In this document: positions 6,703 to 13,440 of the stretch, piece by piece | Numbering within the stretch: the stretch's first letter is position 1 | How the letters are laid out: the number at the start of each line of letters is the position of its first letter | NCBI GenBank assembly: GCA_035647815.1 | Contig: DASRMR010000035.1 | Span: 1-13,440, forward strand | Direction: 5' to 3' | From: JAAYRQ01 sp035647815 | GTDB lineage: Bacteria > Bacillota > Syntrophomonadia > Syntrophomonadales > Syntrophomonadaceae | Length of the DNA stretch: 13,440 nt | The notes under the pieces: model-generated | Told to the model about the DNA's origin: nothing | Databases searched by the model: none | The model's input: the letters and a program-made list of their open reading frames with translations, nothing else | Program-made: the position numbers and the translations under genes

Positions 6703-8391
6703 ATGAGATTAAAAGGAGCCGAGATTTTACTAAACTGTTTAAAGGAAGAAGGAGTAGACACCATTTTCGGATATCCCGGGGGTGCACTTCTACCTGTTTA
6801 CGATGCTCTGTATCACTCAGATATTAGACATATATTAGCACGTCATGAACAAGGAGCTGGTCATGCTGCTGATGGATATGCTAGGGCAACGGGGAAAGTA
6901 GGAGTATGTTTAGCTACTTCTGGACCTGGAGCTACTAATCTGGTTACTGCGATTGCAACAGCCTATATGGATTCTATCCCTCTAGTATGTTTTACTGGGC
7001 AGGTAGGTACGCAGTTAATAGGTAAGGATGCATTTCAGGAAGCTGATATTACGGGGATTACTCTTCCCATAACTAAACATAATTACTTAATAGAAAGAAC
7101 TGAAGATGTGGCTCAAGTAGTAAAAGAAGCTTTTTATATTGCTAGAACTAACCGACCTGGACCAGTAGTAGTAGATTTACCGAGAGATGTTATGGATAAT
7201 GTTATTGATTTTGTGCCTAATCATGAGGAAGTAAGTATTCGTGGTTATCGTGTAATGAAAGGGGTTAGCACAGGCCAAGTAATTAATGCGATAGACTTGA
7301 TTAAAAAGGCTAAGTGTCCTCTTATATACGCTGGTGGTGGGGTAGTAACATCGGGAGCAGCTAGTGAGTTGCTGGAATTTGCAGAAAAGGGAAAAATACC
7401 AGTTACTACTACTTTAATGGGGATAGGTGCTTTCCCATCTACTAATCCTTTATCCTTAGGGATGTTAGGTATGCATGGAACTAAATATGCTAACTATGCG
7501 GTGAGCGAATGTGATTTGTTAATTGCGCTCGGGGTAAGGTTCGATGATCGTGTTACTAGCAAGATTGACGAATTTGCCCGCAATGCGAAAATTATTCATA
7601 TTGACATAGATGCAGCCGAAATAGGTAAAAATGTAGATATTAATGTGCCCATTGTTGGACAGTTAAAAGAAGTTTTACAAGTCATAAATTCTAAATTAGA
7701 AGTAGTAGAAGAAAAACATAATCAAGAATGGTTAGAAACTATTGAAAGATGGAAGGATGAATATCCTTTGCGTTATAGTCCTTCAGTGGAAGGAAGAATA
7801 ATGCCTCAGCATGTAGTAGAAAAGATTTATGATCTTACTAATGGTGATGCGATTATTGCTACTGAGGTGGGACAAAACCAGATGTGGGCAGCCCAGTATT
7901 ATAAATTCAAAAACCCGCGGACTTTTCTAACTTCAGGAGGCCTAGGGACGATGGGTTATGGATTCCCAGCTGCCATTGGCGCTAAGATAGCTTGTCCAGA
8001 TAAGACGGTTATAGATATAGCTGGGGATGGTAGTATTCAAATGAATATACAGGAATTAGCTGTAGCTGTGGAATATAAATTGCCAGTAATTATTTGTATT
8101 TTAAATAATCATTACTTAGGCATGGTTAGACAATGGCAAGGACTTTTCTATGAAGGTAGATATTCACATACAGATATGAGTCACCAACCCGACTTTGTAA
8201 AATTAGCAGAAGCATATGGAGCTATAGGGATTAGGGTTAAGGAATATTCGGAGGTAGAGCCAGCAATTAAGCGGGCTTTGGCTGTTACTGATAAACCGGT
8301 AATAATTGACTTCTGGATTGAAAGAGAAGCAGATGTATTTCCTATGGTTCCATCTGGAGCATCTTTGACGAATATGTTGGGAGGTAACTAA
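6703..8391 (+). CDS. ilvB: acetolactate synthase, catalytic (large) subunit
   Basis: This ThDP- and FAD-dependent enzyme condenses two pyruvates to acetolactate, or pyruvate and 2-ketobutyrate to acetohydroxybutyrate, the first common step to Val, Leu and Ile. The 562-residue length is normal. Visible signatures are the N-terminal ThDP domain GYPGGALLPVYDAL with catalytic glutamate E49 in RHEQGAGHAADGYAR, the central FAD-binding domain (about 190-330), and the C-terminal ThDP motif GDGS at 441-444 ending in NN at 468-469. MVRQWQG (474-480) is the region typical of anabolic AHAS and argues against a catabolic AlsS-type enzyme, as does the adjacent regulatory subunit. The start has GGAGGTGA at 6691-6698. 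It ends one base before ilvN, so the two subunits are almost certainly translationally coupled. Confidence 0.96.
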   Translation: MRLKGAEILLNCLKEEGVDTIFGYPGGALLPVYDALYHSDIRHILARHEQGAGHAADGYARATGKVGVCLATSGPGATNLVTAIATAYMDSIPLVCFTGQVGTQLIGKDAFQEADITGITLPITKHNYLIERTEDVAQVVKEAFYIARTNRPGPVVVDLPRDVMDNVIDFVPNHEEVSIRGYRVMKGVSTGQVINAIDLIKKAKCPLIYAGGGVVTSGAASELLEFAEKGKIPVTTTLMGIGAFPSTNPLSLGMLGMHGTKYANYAVSECDLLIALGVRFDDRVTSKIDEFARNAKIIHIDIDAAEIGKNVDINVPIVGQLKEVLQVINSKLEVVEEKHNQEWLETIERWKDEYPLRYSPSVEGRIMPQHVVEKIYDLTNGDAIIATEVGQNQMWAAQYYKFKNPRTFLTSGGLGTMGYGFPAAIGAKIACPDKTVIDIAGDGSIQMNIQELAVAVEYKLPVIICILNNHYLGMVRQWQGLFYEGRYSHTDMSHQPDFVKLAEAYGAIGIRVKEYSEVEPAIKRALAVTDKPVIIDFWIEREADVFPMVPSGASLTNMLGGN

Positions 8392-8392
8392 T

Positions 8393-8878
8393 ATGAAAAA
8401 ACATATCTTAGCAGTTACCACAGAAAATAAACCAGGGGTTTTAACTAGAGTAACTACTTTGTTTCGTAGACGTGGTTATAACATAGAAAGTCTTGCGGTC
8501 GGGGCTACAGAAAACCCCAATATTTCCCGTATGACGATTGAAGTCTATGGTGATGATCAGGTTATTGAGCAGGTAACTAAACAATTATATAAATTAGTCG
8601 ATGTGATTAAAATTGTGGATATTACTGAAGAAAGATCGGTTGATAGGGAATTAGTCTTAATTAAGGTTAAGGCAGATGCTAATGTTCGAGCCGAGATTGT
8701 ACAGATAGTTGAGATATTTAGGGCTCGTATAGTAGATATTGGTCGTAACACATTGATTATAGAAGCAACTGGTGATTCGGGGAAAATAGCTGCCATAGAA
8801 GATTCACTAAAAACATTCGGTATCGTCGAATTAGTACGTACTGGTAGAATAGCTATGGTGCGTGGGCTTACTAAATAA
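8393..8878 (+). CDS. ilvN: acetolactate synthase, regulatory (small) subunit
   Basis: The 161-residue ACT-domain partner of IlvB activates the catalytic subunit and confers feedback inhibition, usually by valine. The N-terminal ACT domain is clear: HILAVTTENKPGVLTRVTTL then RRGYNIESLAVG (residues 4-37), with the ligand-site pattern N12...PGVL and N30. A C-terminal small-subunit domain follows from about residue 83 to 157 (RELVLIKVKAD ... IVELVRTGRIAMVRG). The ribosome site GGGAGGTAA lies inside the last codons of ilvB. The length is the usual short bacterial form; in other clades this subunit is called IlvH. It is 23 bases upstream of ilvC. Confidence 0.95.
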   Translation: MKKHILAVTTENKPGVLTRVTTLFRRRGYNIESLAVGATENPNISRMTIEVYGDDQVIEQVTKQLYKLVDVIKIVDITEERSVDRELVLIKVKADANVRAEIVQIVEIFRARIVDIGRNTLIIEATGDSGKIAAIEDSLKTFGIVELVRTGRIAMVRGLTK

Positions 8879-8901
8879 CAATTTGAAGGAGGAAATAAAA
8901 G

Positions 8902-9915
8902 ATGGCAAAGATGTATTATGATGCAGATGCTAATTTAGATTATCTGAAAGGGAAAACTATAGCGGTAATGGGGTTCGGATCCCAAGGTCATGCTCAAGCT
9001 CAAAATCTAAAGGAGAGCGGTGTGAATGTAGTTGTAGGTATTAGAAAACCTTTCGATGAAGCTAGCCAAAAAGAATGGGATGCAGTTATTGCAGCTGGAA
9101 TTACTCCTATGACAGTAGTAGAAGCTACTAAAGCTGCCGATGTTATCCAAATATTACTACCTGACGAAACTCAAGGTGCAGTATATGCTAATGAAATAAG
9201 GCCACACCTTAAAGAGGGAGATGCTCTCGGTTTTTCCCACGGCTTTAATATTCATTATGGGCAAATAGTACCACCTGCTAATGTAGATGTATTTATGATT
9301 GCACCTAAAAGTCCAGGACATCTAGTTAGAAGAATGTATGAACAAGGTGTTGGGGTGCCAGGTTTAATTGCTATAGAACAAAATTATACTGGTAAGGCGT
9401 ATGATGTAGCTTTAGCTTATGCTTGCGGAATTGGTTGTACTAGAGCTGGAGTTATCGAAACTAGCTTCCAAGAAGAAACTGAAACAGATTTATTTGGTGA
9501 GCAATGTGTATTATGTGGAGGTGCTACCGAATTAGTTAAAGCTGGTTTTGAAACTCTGGTAGATGCTGGTTATCAACCTGAAATAGCTTATTTTGAATGT
9601 TTACATGAACTAAAATTAATCGTTGACCTTATGTATGAAGGTGGAATGGGCTATATGCGTTATTCTATAAGTGATACAGCAGAATGGGGCGATTATGTAC
9701 AAGGACCTAATATTATTGGCAAAGAATCTAGGGCAGCTATGGATGCAGCTTTAAAAGATATTCAAGAAGGCAAGTTTGCTAAAGGTTGGCTATTAGAAAA
9801 CCAAGTTGGTCGTCCTCAATATAATGCTATGAAACGGATTAATAGCGAACATCTGATTGAAGAAGTCGGTAGTGAACTCAGAGAGATGATGCCCTGGCTT
9901 AAAGATAGCAAATAA
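8902..9915 (+). CDS. ilvC: ketol-acid reductoisomerase, class I
   Basis: IlvC performs the Mg-dependent alkyl shift and NAD(P)H reduction that turns acetolactate into dihydroxyisovalerate and acetohydroxybutyrate into dihydroxymethylvalerate. The 337 residues make it a short class I enzyme. The Rossmann motif is GFGSQGHAQAQNL (24-36). Active-site residues are in place: H113 in FSHGFNIHYG, K136 in APKSPGH, metal ligands D196 and E200 in TDLFGEQ, E232 and E236 in ECLHELKL, and S257 in RYSISDTAE. The loop after the second strand reads VGIRKPFDEASQKEWDA (45-61). It is longer and more acidic than the usual S/T-containing phosphate-binding loop, so cofactor preference (NADPH or NADH) cannot be assumed. 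The ribosome site is GAAGGAGG just before 8902. A hairpin follows before leuA. Confidence 0.96.
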   Translation: MAKMYYDADANLDYLKGKTIAVMGFGSQGHAQAQNLKESGVNVVVGIRKPFDEASQKEWDAVIAAGITPMTVVEATKAADVIQILLPDETQGAVYANEIRPHLKEGDALGFSHGFNIHYGQIVPPANVDVFMIAPKSPGHLVRRMYEQGVGVPGLIAIEQNYTGKAYDVALAYACGIGCTRAGVIETSFQEETETDLFGEQCVLCGGATELVKAGFETLVDAGYQPEIAYFECLHELKLIVDLMYEGGMGYMRYSISDTAEWGDYVQGPNIIGKESRAAMDAALKDIQEGKFAKGWLLENQVGRPQYNAMKRINSEHLIEEVGSELREMMPWLKDSK

Positions 9916-9935
9916 ACATAAGTTTAGATTACAAT

Positions 9936-9977
9936 CATTAGCTTAAGGGATGAGTGTTCACTCATCCCCATTAGCTT
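9936..9977. repeat. ilvC-leuA hairpin framed by 9-bp direct repeats
   Basis: GGGATGAGTG (9947-9956) and CACTCATCCC (9959-9968) form a perfect 10-bp stem with a TT centre. Identical copies of CATTAGCTT flank it at 9936-9944 and 9969-9977. No clean T-run follows (GCTTTTAATA), so it is at best a weak terminator; in mRNA it may act as a processing or stability element between ilvC and leuA. The flanking repeats look like a small insertion footprint, or they may have arisen by slippage. Confidence 0.7.
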
Positions 9978-10002
9978 TTAATATACCAAATGGAGGATTG
10001 TT

Positions 10003-11535
10003 ATGGGTCAGAATAACCGTATCTATCTTTTTGATACTACTCTACGAGATGGTGAACAATCACCTGGAGTAAATCTTAATGTTGATGAAAAGCTAGAAAT
10101 AGCTGCTCAGTTAGCGAGGTTAGGGGTAGATGTAATAGAAGCTGGATTTCCGATTGTCTCACCAGGTGATTTTGCAGCAGTTAAAAAGATAGCAGAAAAT
10201 ATAAAAGGTCCTACTATAGCTGCATTATGCCGAGCTAAAAAAGCAGATATAGATAGAGCTTGGGAAGCTTTAAGAGATGCAGAAAGTGCAAGAATTCATG
10301 TATTTCTAGCTACTTCAGATATACATTTAAAATATAAATTACAAAAATCTCGGGAAGAAGTATTAGCCCAAGCTGTAGAGATGGTAAAATACGCTAAAAG
10401 ATACTGTTCTGATGTGGAGTTCTCCGCTGAAGATGCCTCACGAAGTGATTTAGATTTTCTAGCTCTATTAATAGAAAAAGTAATTGATGCGGGGGCTACT
10501 GTAGTTAATCTTCCCGATACGGTAGGTTATGCAGTGCCTGATGAGTTTGGACAGTTTATTAAAACTATAAGTAATAAAGTGCCTAATATAGATAAGGCGA
10601 TAATAAGTGTACATTGTCATGATGATTTAGGTATGGCAGTAGCCAACTCTTTAGCTGGAGTAGTTAATGGAGCAAGGCAAATTGAATGTGCTGTAAATGG
10701 AATCGGTGAAAGAGCAGGAAATGCTTCATTAGAAGAGATAATTATGACACTCTATACTAGAAAACATTTTTATAATAAGGAAGTTAATATTAATTATGCG
10801 GAATTATACCGTACTAGTCGCTTAGTAAGCAGTTTGACTGGAATGACTATTGCACCTAATAAGGCGATAGTAGGGAAAAATGCTTTTGCTCATGAGTCAG
10901 GTATTCATCAGGATGGAGTTCTCAAGGAAAGATCTACTTATGAGATTATGAGTCCTGAATTAATTGGCATAAATCAAAATAATATAGTTTTGGGCAAACA
11001 TTCTGGACGTCATGCTTTTAGAGAAAGATTAAATGAATTAGGATTTGTTTTATCAGATGAAGAGCTAGATAAAGCATTTAGTAAATTTAAAGAAACAGCT
11101 GATAAGAAAAAGGATATAACAGATGGTGATTTAGAAGCTATAGTTGCAGATAAAGCTTGGGCTATTCCAGAACGATTTAGCCTTGAATATTTACACATTT
11201 CTAGTGGGACTAACATTATTCCGACTGCAACTGTAAAGCTAGCTATTGAAGGATTATCTTTTGAATCTGCTTCTACAGGTGATGGACCAGTTGACGCAGC
11301 TTGTCACGCCGTAGATAAAATAACAGACATATATGGTAAAATGCATGGCTATAAATTAAACGCAGTTACTAGTGGAAAAGATGCTTTAGGTGAAGTAATA
11401 TCCACTATAGAGATAAATGAGAAGATTTATACTGGCCGGGGTTTAAGTACAGATATTATCGAAGCTAGTGTAAAATCTTATATAAATGCTATCAATAAGT
11501 ATTATCATCAAAAACAGATTAACCGAGTGAATTAA
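10003..11535 (+). CDS. leuA: 2-isopropylmalate synthase
   Basis: LeuA condenses acetyl-CoA with 2-ketoisovalerate, the committed step to leucine. The 510-residue protein has the full two-part layout. The catalytic TIM barrel holds DTTLRDGEQSPGVNL (11-25, metal and substrate residues R15 and D16), HCHDDLGMAVANSLAG (204-219, metal ligands H204 and H206) and NGIGERAGNASLEE (232-245); a linker region with HESGIHQDG (297-305) follows. A C-terminal allosteric LeuA dimer domain from about residue 390 includes STGDGPVDAACHAV (424-437), so leucine feedback inhibition is likely. Presence of this regulatory domain and the leuCD neighbours favour isopropylmalate synthase over homocitrate or citramalate synthase. 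GGAGGA at 9992-9997 sets the start. It is separated from ilvC by 87 bases and a hairpin, and from leuC by 18 bases. Confidence 0.95.
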   Translation: MGQNNRIYLFDTTLRDGEQSPGVNLNVDEKLEIAAQLARLGVDVIEAGFPIVSPGDFAAVKKIAENIKGPTIAALCRAKKADIDRAWEALRDAESARIHVFLATSDIHLKYKLQKSREEVLAQAVEMVKYAKRYCSDVEFSAEDASRSDLDFLALLIEKVIDAGATVVNLPDTVGYAVPDEFGQFIKTISNKVPNIDKAIISVHCHDDLGMAVANSLAGVVNGARQIECAVNGIGERAGNASLEEIIMTLYTRKHFYNKEVNINYAELYRTSRLVSSLTGMTIAPNKAIVGKNAFAHESGIHQDGVLKERSTYEIMSPELIGINQNNIVLGKHSGRHAFRERLNELGFVLSDEELDKAFSKFKETADKKKDITDGDLEAIVADKAWAIPERFSLEYLHISSGTNIIPTATVKLAIEGLSFESASTGDGPVDAACHAVDKITDIYGKMHGYKLNAVTSGKDALGEVISTIEINEKIYTGRGLSTDIIEASVKSYINAINKYYHQKQINRVN

Positions 11536-11553
11536 TAGAGAGGGGCCATAGCT

Positions 11554-12813
11554 ATGGGAATGACGATTAGTCAGAAAATACTTGCAGAACATGCAGGTAG
11601 AGATCATGTTGAAGCTGGTGAATTAATAAATTGTAAGTTAGATGTAGTTTTAGGTAATGATATCACTTCACCAGTGGCAATTACGGAGTTTAACAAAATA
11701 GGAGGTAAAGGGGTCTTTGATCAAAATAAGATAGTGATGGTTCCTGATCACTTTGCCCCTAATAAAGATATTCAATCTGCAGAACAATGTAAAGTTATGC
11801 GGGAATTTGCTAAAGAGCATGGCATTGTTAATTATTTTGAAATTGGCCAAATGGGTATAGAACATTGTCTATTACCTGAAAAAGGTTTAACCCTACCAGG
11901 CGACCTCATCATAGGCGCTGATTCTCATACTTGCACTTATGGTGCCTTAGGTGCTTTTGCTACCGGAGTAGGCTCTACAGACATGGCAGCAGCTATGGCA
12001 ACAGGTGAGGCATGGTTTAGGGTTCCGGAAAGTATTAAGTTTATTTATTATGGCAAGTTACCTGATTGGGTAAGTGGTAAAGATTTAATTTTAAATACTA
12101 TCGGTGATATAGGTGTAGATGGTGCTAGATATATGTCTATGGAGTTTACAGGTGAAGTAATCCAAAATCTGTCTATTGATAGTCGGTTTACTATGGCTAA
12201 TATGGCTATTGAAGCTGGTGGTAAAAACGGTATTATCGAGGCTGATGATATTACTTTAGAATATGTTAATCAGCGGGCTAAACGTCCATATAAGTTATTT
12301 AAATCTGACCCTGATGCTAAGTATGTTGAAATTAAAGAATATGATGTGAGTAAAATGGAGCCGATAGTAGCTTTTCCTCATCTTCCAGAAAACACAAGAC
12401 GAGTAAGTGAAGCTAGTCATGTAAGTATTGATCAAGTTGTTATAGGTTCTTGTACTAACGGCAGGATAGAAGATCTCGAAATAGCAGCTAATATTCTAAA
12501 AGGCAAAAAGGTTCATCCAGAACTGCGAGTAATAATACTACCAGGTACTCAACAGATTTATTTAGATGCTATGCGTAGAGGTTATATTGAAAGTTTCATA
12601 GAAGCTGGTGCTGTCGTAAGTACCCCTACTTGTGGACCTTGTTTAGGTGGACATATGGGGATTTTAGCTAAAGGTGAAAAGGCTCTTTCTACTACTAATC
12701 GTAATTTTGTAGGCCGTATGGGTCATCCTGAAAGTGAAGTGTATTTATCTAGTCCAGCAGTTGCTGCTGCTAGTGCCATAAAGGGCAAAATAACTCCACC
12801 ATGGGAAATATAG
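11554..12813 (+). CDS. leuC: 3-isopropylmalate dehydratase, large subunit
   Basis: LeuC with LeuD isomerises 2-isopropylmalate to 3-isopropylmalate through an aconitase-like [4Fe-4S] cluster. The 419 residues match the shorter archaeal/clostridial-type large subunit and not the roughly 466-residue enterobacterial form. Cluster ligands are C300 in VIGSCTNGR and C360 and C363 in TPTCGPCLGG. ADSHTCTYGALGAFATGVGS (122-141) is the characteristic active-site stretch. The homologous homoaconitase cannot be excluded from the large subunit alone, but leuA and the ilv genes next to it make leucine synthesis the clear choice. The ATG at 11554 has GAGAGGGG eight bases upstream; a second ATG two codons later is less well spaced. 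Confidence 0.94.
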   Translation: MGMTISQKILAEHAGRDHVEAGELINCKLDVVLGNDITSPVAITEFNKIGGKGVFDQNKIVMVPDHFAPNKDIQSAEQCKVMREFAKEHGIVNYFEIGQMGIEHCLLPEKGLTLPGDLIIGADSHTCTYGALGAFATGVGSTDMAAAMATGEAWFRVPESIKFIYYGKLPDWVSGKDLILNTIGDIGVDGARYMSMEFTGEVIQNLSIDSRFTMANMAIEAGGKNGIIEADDITLEYVNQRAKRPYKLFKSDPDAKYVEIKEYDVSKMEPIVAFPHLPENTRRVSEASHVSIDQVVIGSCTNGRIEDLEIAANILKGKKVHPELRVIILPGTQQIYLDAMRRGYIESFIEAGAVVSTPTCGPCLGGHMGILAKGEKALSTTNRNFVGRMGHPESEVYLSSPAVAAASAIKGKITPPWEI

Positions 12814-12830
12814 GCTAGGAGGATTTTTAA

Positions 12831-13319
12831 ATGAATTTAAAAGGCAAAGTATATAAGTTTGGGCAAGATATCGATACTGATGCGATAATCCCGGCTCGTC
12901 GTTTAACTACTTCTGATCCGGATGAATTAGCTAAATACTGTATGGAAGATGCTGACCCCAGTTTTGCTCAAAAAGTTAAAGTGGGAGATATAATTGTTGC
13001 AGATAAGAATTTTGGCTGTGGTAGTTCTAGGGAACATGCTCCTATTGCTATTAAGGCAGCAGGAGTTAGTTGTGTAGTCGCAAAATCTTTTGCCCGTATT
13101 TTCTATAGAAATAGTATAAATATTGGCTTACCTATTTTAGAATGTCCAGAAGGTGTCGATGCTATTAATGAAGGTGATGAAATAGAAGTTGATTTAGTCA
13201 ATGGTAAGGTTAAAAATCTGCGTACTGGTGAAGAGCACCAAGCTACACCTTTCCCTGAATTTATGCAAAACATAATGGCTAAAGGTGGATTAATAAATTA
13301 TGTGAAGGAACAAGTTTAG
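12831..13319 (+). CDS. leuD: 3-isopropylmalate dehydratase, small subunit
   Basis: LeuD is the 162-residue swivel-domain partner of LeuC. The typical features are GKVYKFGQDIDTDAIIPAR (5-23), GCGSSREHAPIAIKAAGVS (64-82) and the SFARIFYRNSINIGLPILEC stretch (87-106). The short length pairs with the short LeuC. The substrate-recognition loop after IIPAR reads RLTTSDP (24-30), where related enzymes usually have a tyrosine first (YLxT), so substrate range is slightly uncertain. The ribosome site AGGAGG lies at 12817-12822. It is 17 bases after leuC and is the last gene visible in the operon; leuB is not seen before the window ends. Confidence 0.94.
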   Translation: MNLKGKVYKFGQDIDTDAIIPARRLTTSDPDELAKYCMEDADPSFAQKVKVGDIIVADKNFGCGSSREHAPIAIKAAGVSCVVAKSFARIFYRNSINIGLPILECPEGVDAINEGDEIEVDLVNGKVKNLRTGEEHQATPFPEFMQNIMAKGGLINYVKEQV

Positions 13320-13340
13320 AGTTTGGCATAGGTTGAGTGA

Positions 13341-13438
13341 GTGTGCGGCAGCGGAATTTATAAGTATTTCGTCGCCAGACTCCGCATGGGGAAACACCAA
13401 CTGCTTGTCTCAAGAAGAAAGGGGTGTTTCCGACATGC
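13341..13438 (+). other. unexplained structured region (two nested hairpins), cut by the edge
   Basis: No supported gene lies after leuD. Two strong foldable elements fill the space. The first pairs GGCAGCGGAA (13347-13356) with TTTCGTCGCC (13367-13376), one mismatch plus wobbles. The second has three layers: GCATG 13384-13388 with CATGC 13434-13438; GGAAACACC 13390-13398 with GGTGTTTCC 13423-13431; and CTTG 13404-13407 with CAAG 13411-13414 inside the loop. The nested layers with small internal loops look like an RNA and not like a simple terminator; no T-run follows inside the window. It could be a leader for the next gene, a small RNA, or the end of a mobile element. Strand is assumed from the operon direction and is not certain. 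Confidence 0.5.
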
Positions 13439-13440
13439 TA

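Noticed and set aside
13341..13347. GTGTGCG as the 5' end of a group II intron
   Set aside because: The motif is short, only 100 bases follow, and no intron domain V or reverse transcriptase can be seen in the window.
13386..13440. Short open frame starting ATG GGG AAA CAC (MGKHQLLVSRRKGC)
   Set aside because: No ribosome site precedes it and the ATG lies inside the arm of the strong hairpin; the frame runs off the edge, so it cannot be judged.

Overview
This window looks like chromosomal DNA from a low-GC, anaerobic Firmicute of the Clostridia type. The signs are AT-rich genes with strong GGAGG ribosome sites, a textbook T-box leader, sigma-A-like promoters, a bacterial-type ferredoxin motif and an oxygen-sensitive-type dihydroxyacid dehydratase. 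I cannot name the species.

Left part (1-2520). The 3' end of an iron-sulfur protein gene runs rightward and stops inside a small dispersed-type repeat: a 13-bp tandem duplication followed by a perfect 28-bp-arm hairpin. Facing it on the minus strand is a row of four genes: an HD-GYP phosphodiesterase-type signalling protein, a stand-alone pyruvate-kinase C-terminal-domain-like protein, and two very small single-pass membrane proteins (34 and 53 residues). The last two are easy to miss because of their size. A divergent intergenic region (about 2332-2518) separates this row from the next gene.

Middle (2519-4519). One gene encodes a 666-residue soluble protein that I do not recognise. It has an NTF2-like central stretch and a short LGGMSP-containing C-terminal segment followed by a basic, charged tail.

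Right part (4520-13319). A complete, well-ordered branched-chain amino acid operon: sigma-A promoter, T-box leader, ilvD, ilvB, ilvN, ilvC, leuA, leuC, leuD. IlvB/IlvN make the acetohydroxyacids, IlvC reduces and isomerises them, and IlvD dehydrates them to the 2-keto acids of valine and isoleucine. LeuA and LeuCD divert ketoisovalerate towards leucine. The leader can be folded by hand into a standard T-box with an isoleucine (ATC) specifier, a T-box bulge and competing antiterminator and terminator helices, so charged tRNA-Ile appears to set transcription of the whole ilv-leu set. An intrinsic-terminator-like hairpin follows ilvD and another hairpin lies between ilvC and leuA, so the distal genes may be expressed at other levels than ilvD. 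leuB, ilvA and a transaminase are not in the window.

Right edge (13320-13440). No gene is evident. Two strong nested hairpins suggest the start of a structured RNA, a leader, or the end of a mobile element. It is cut by the window boundary and is the least explained part of the sequence.
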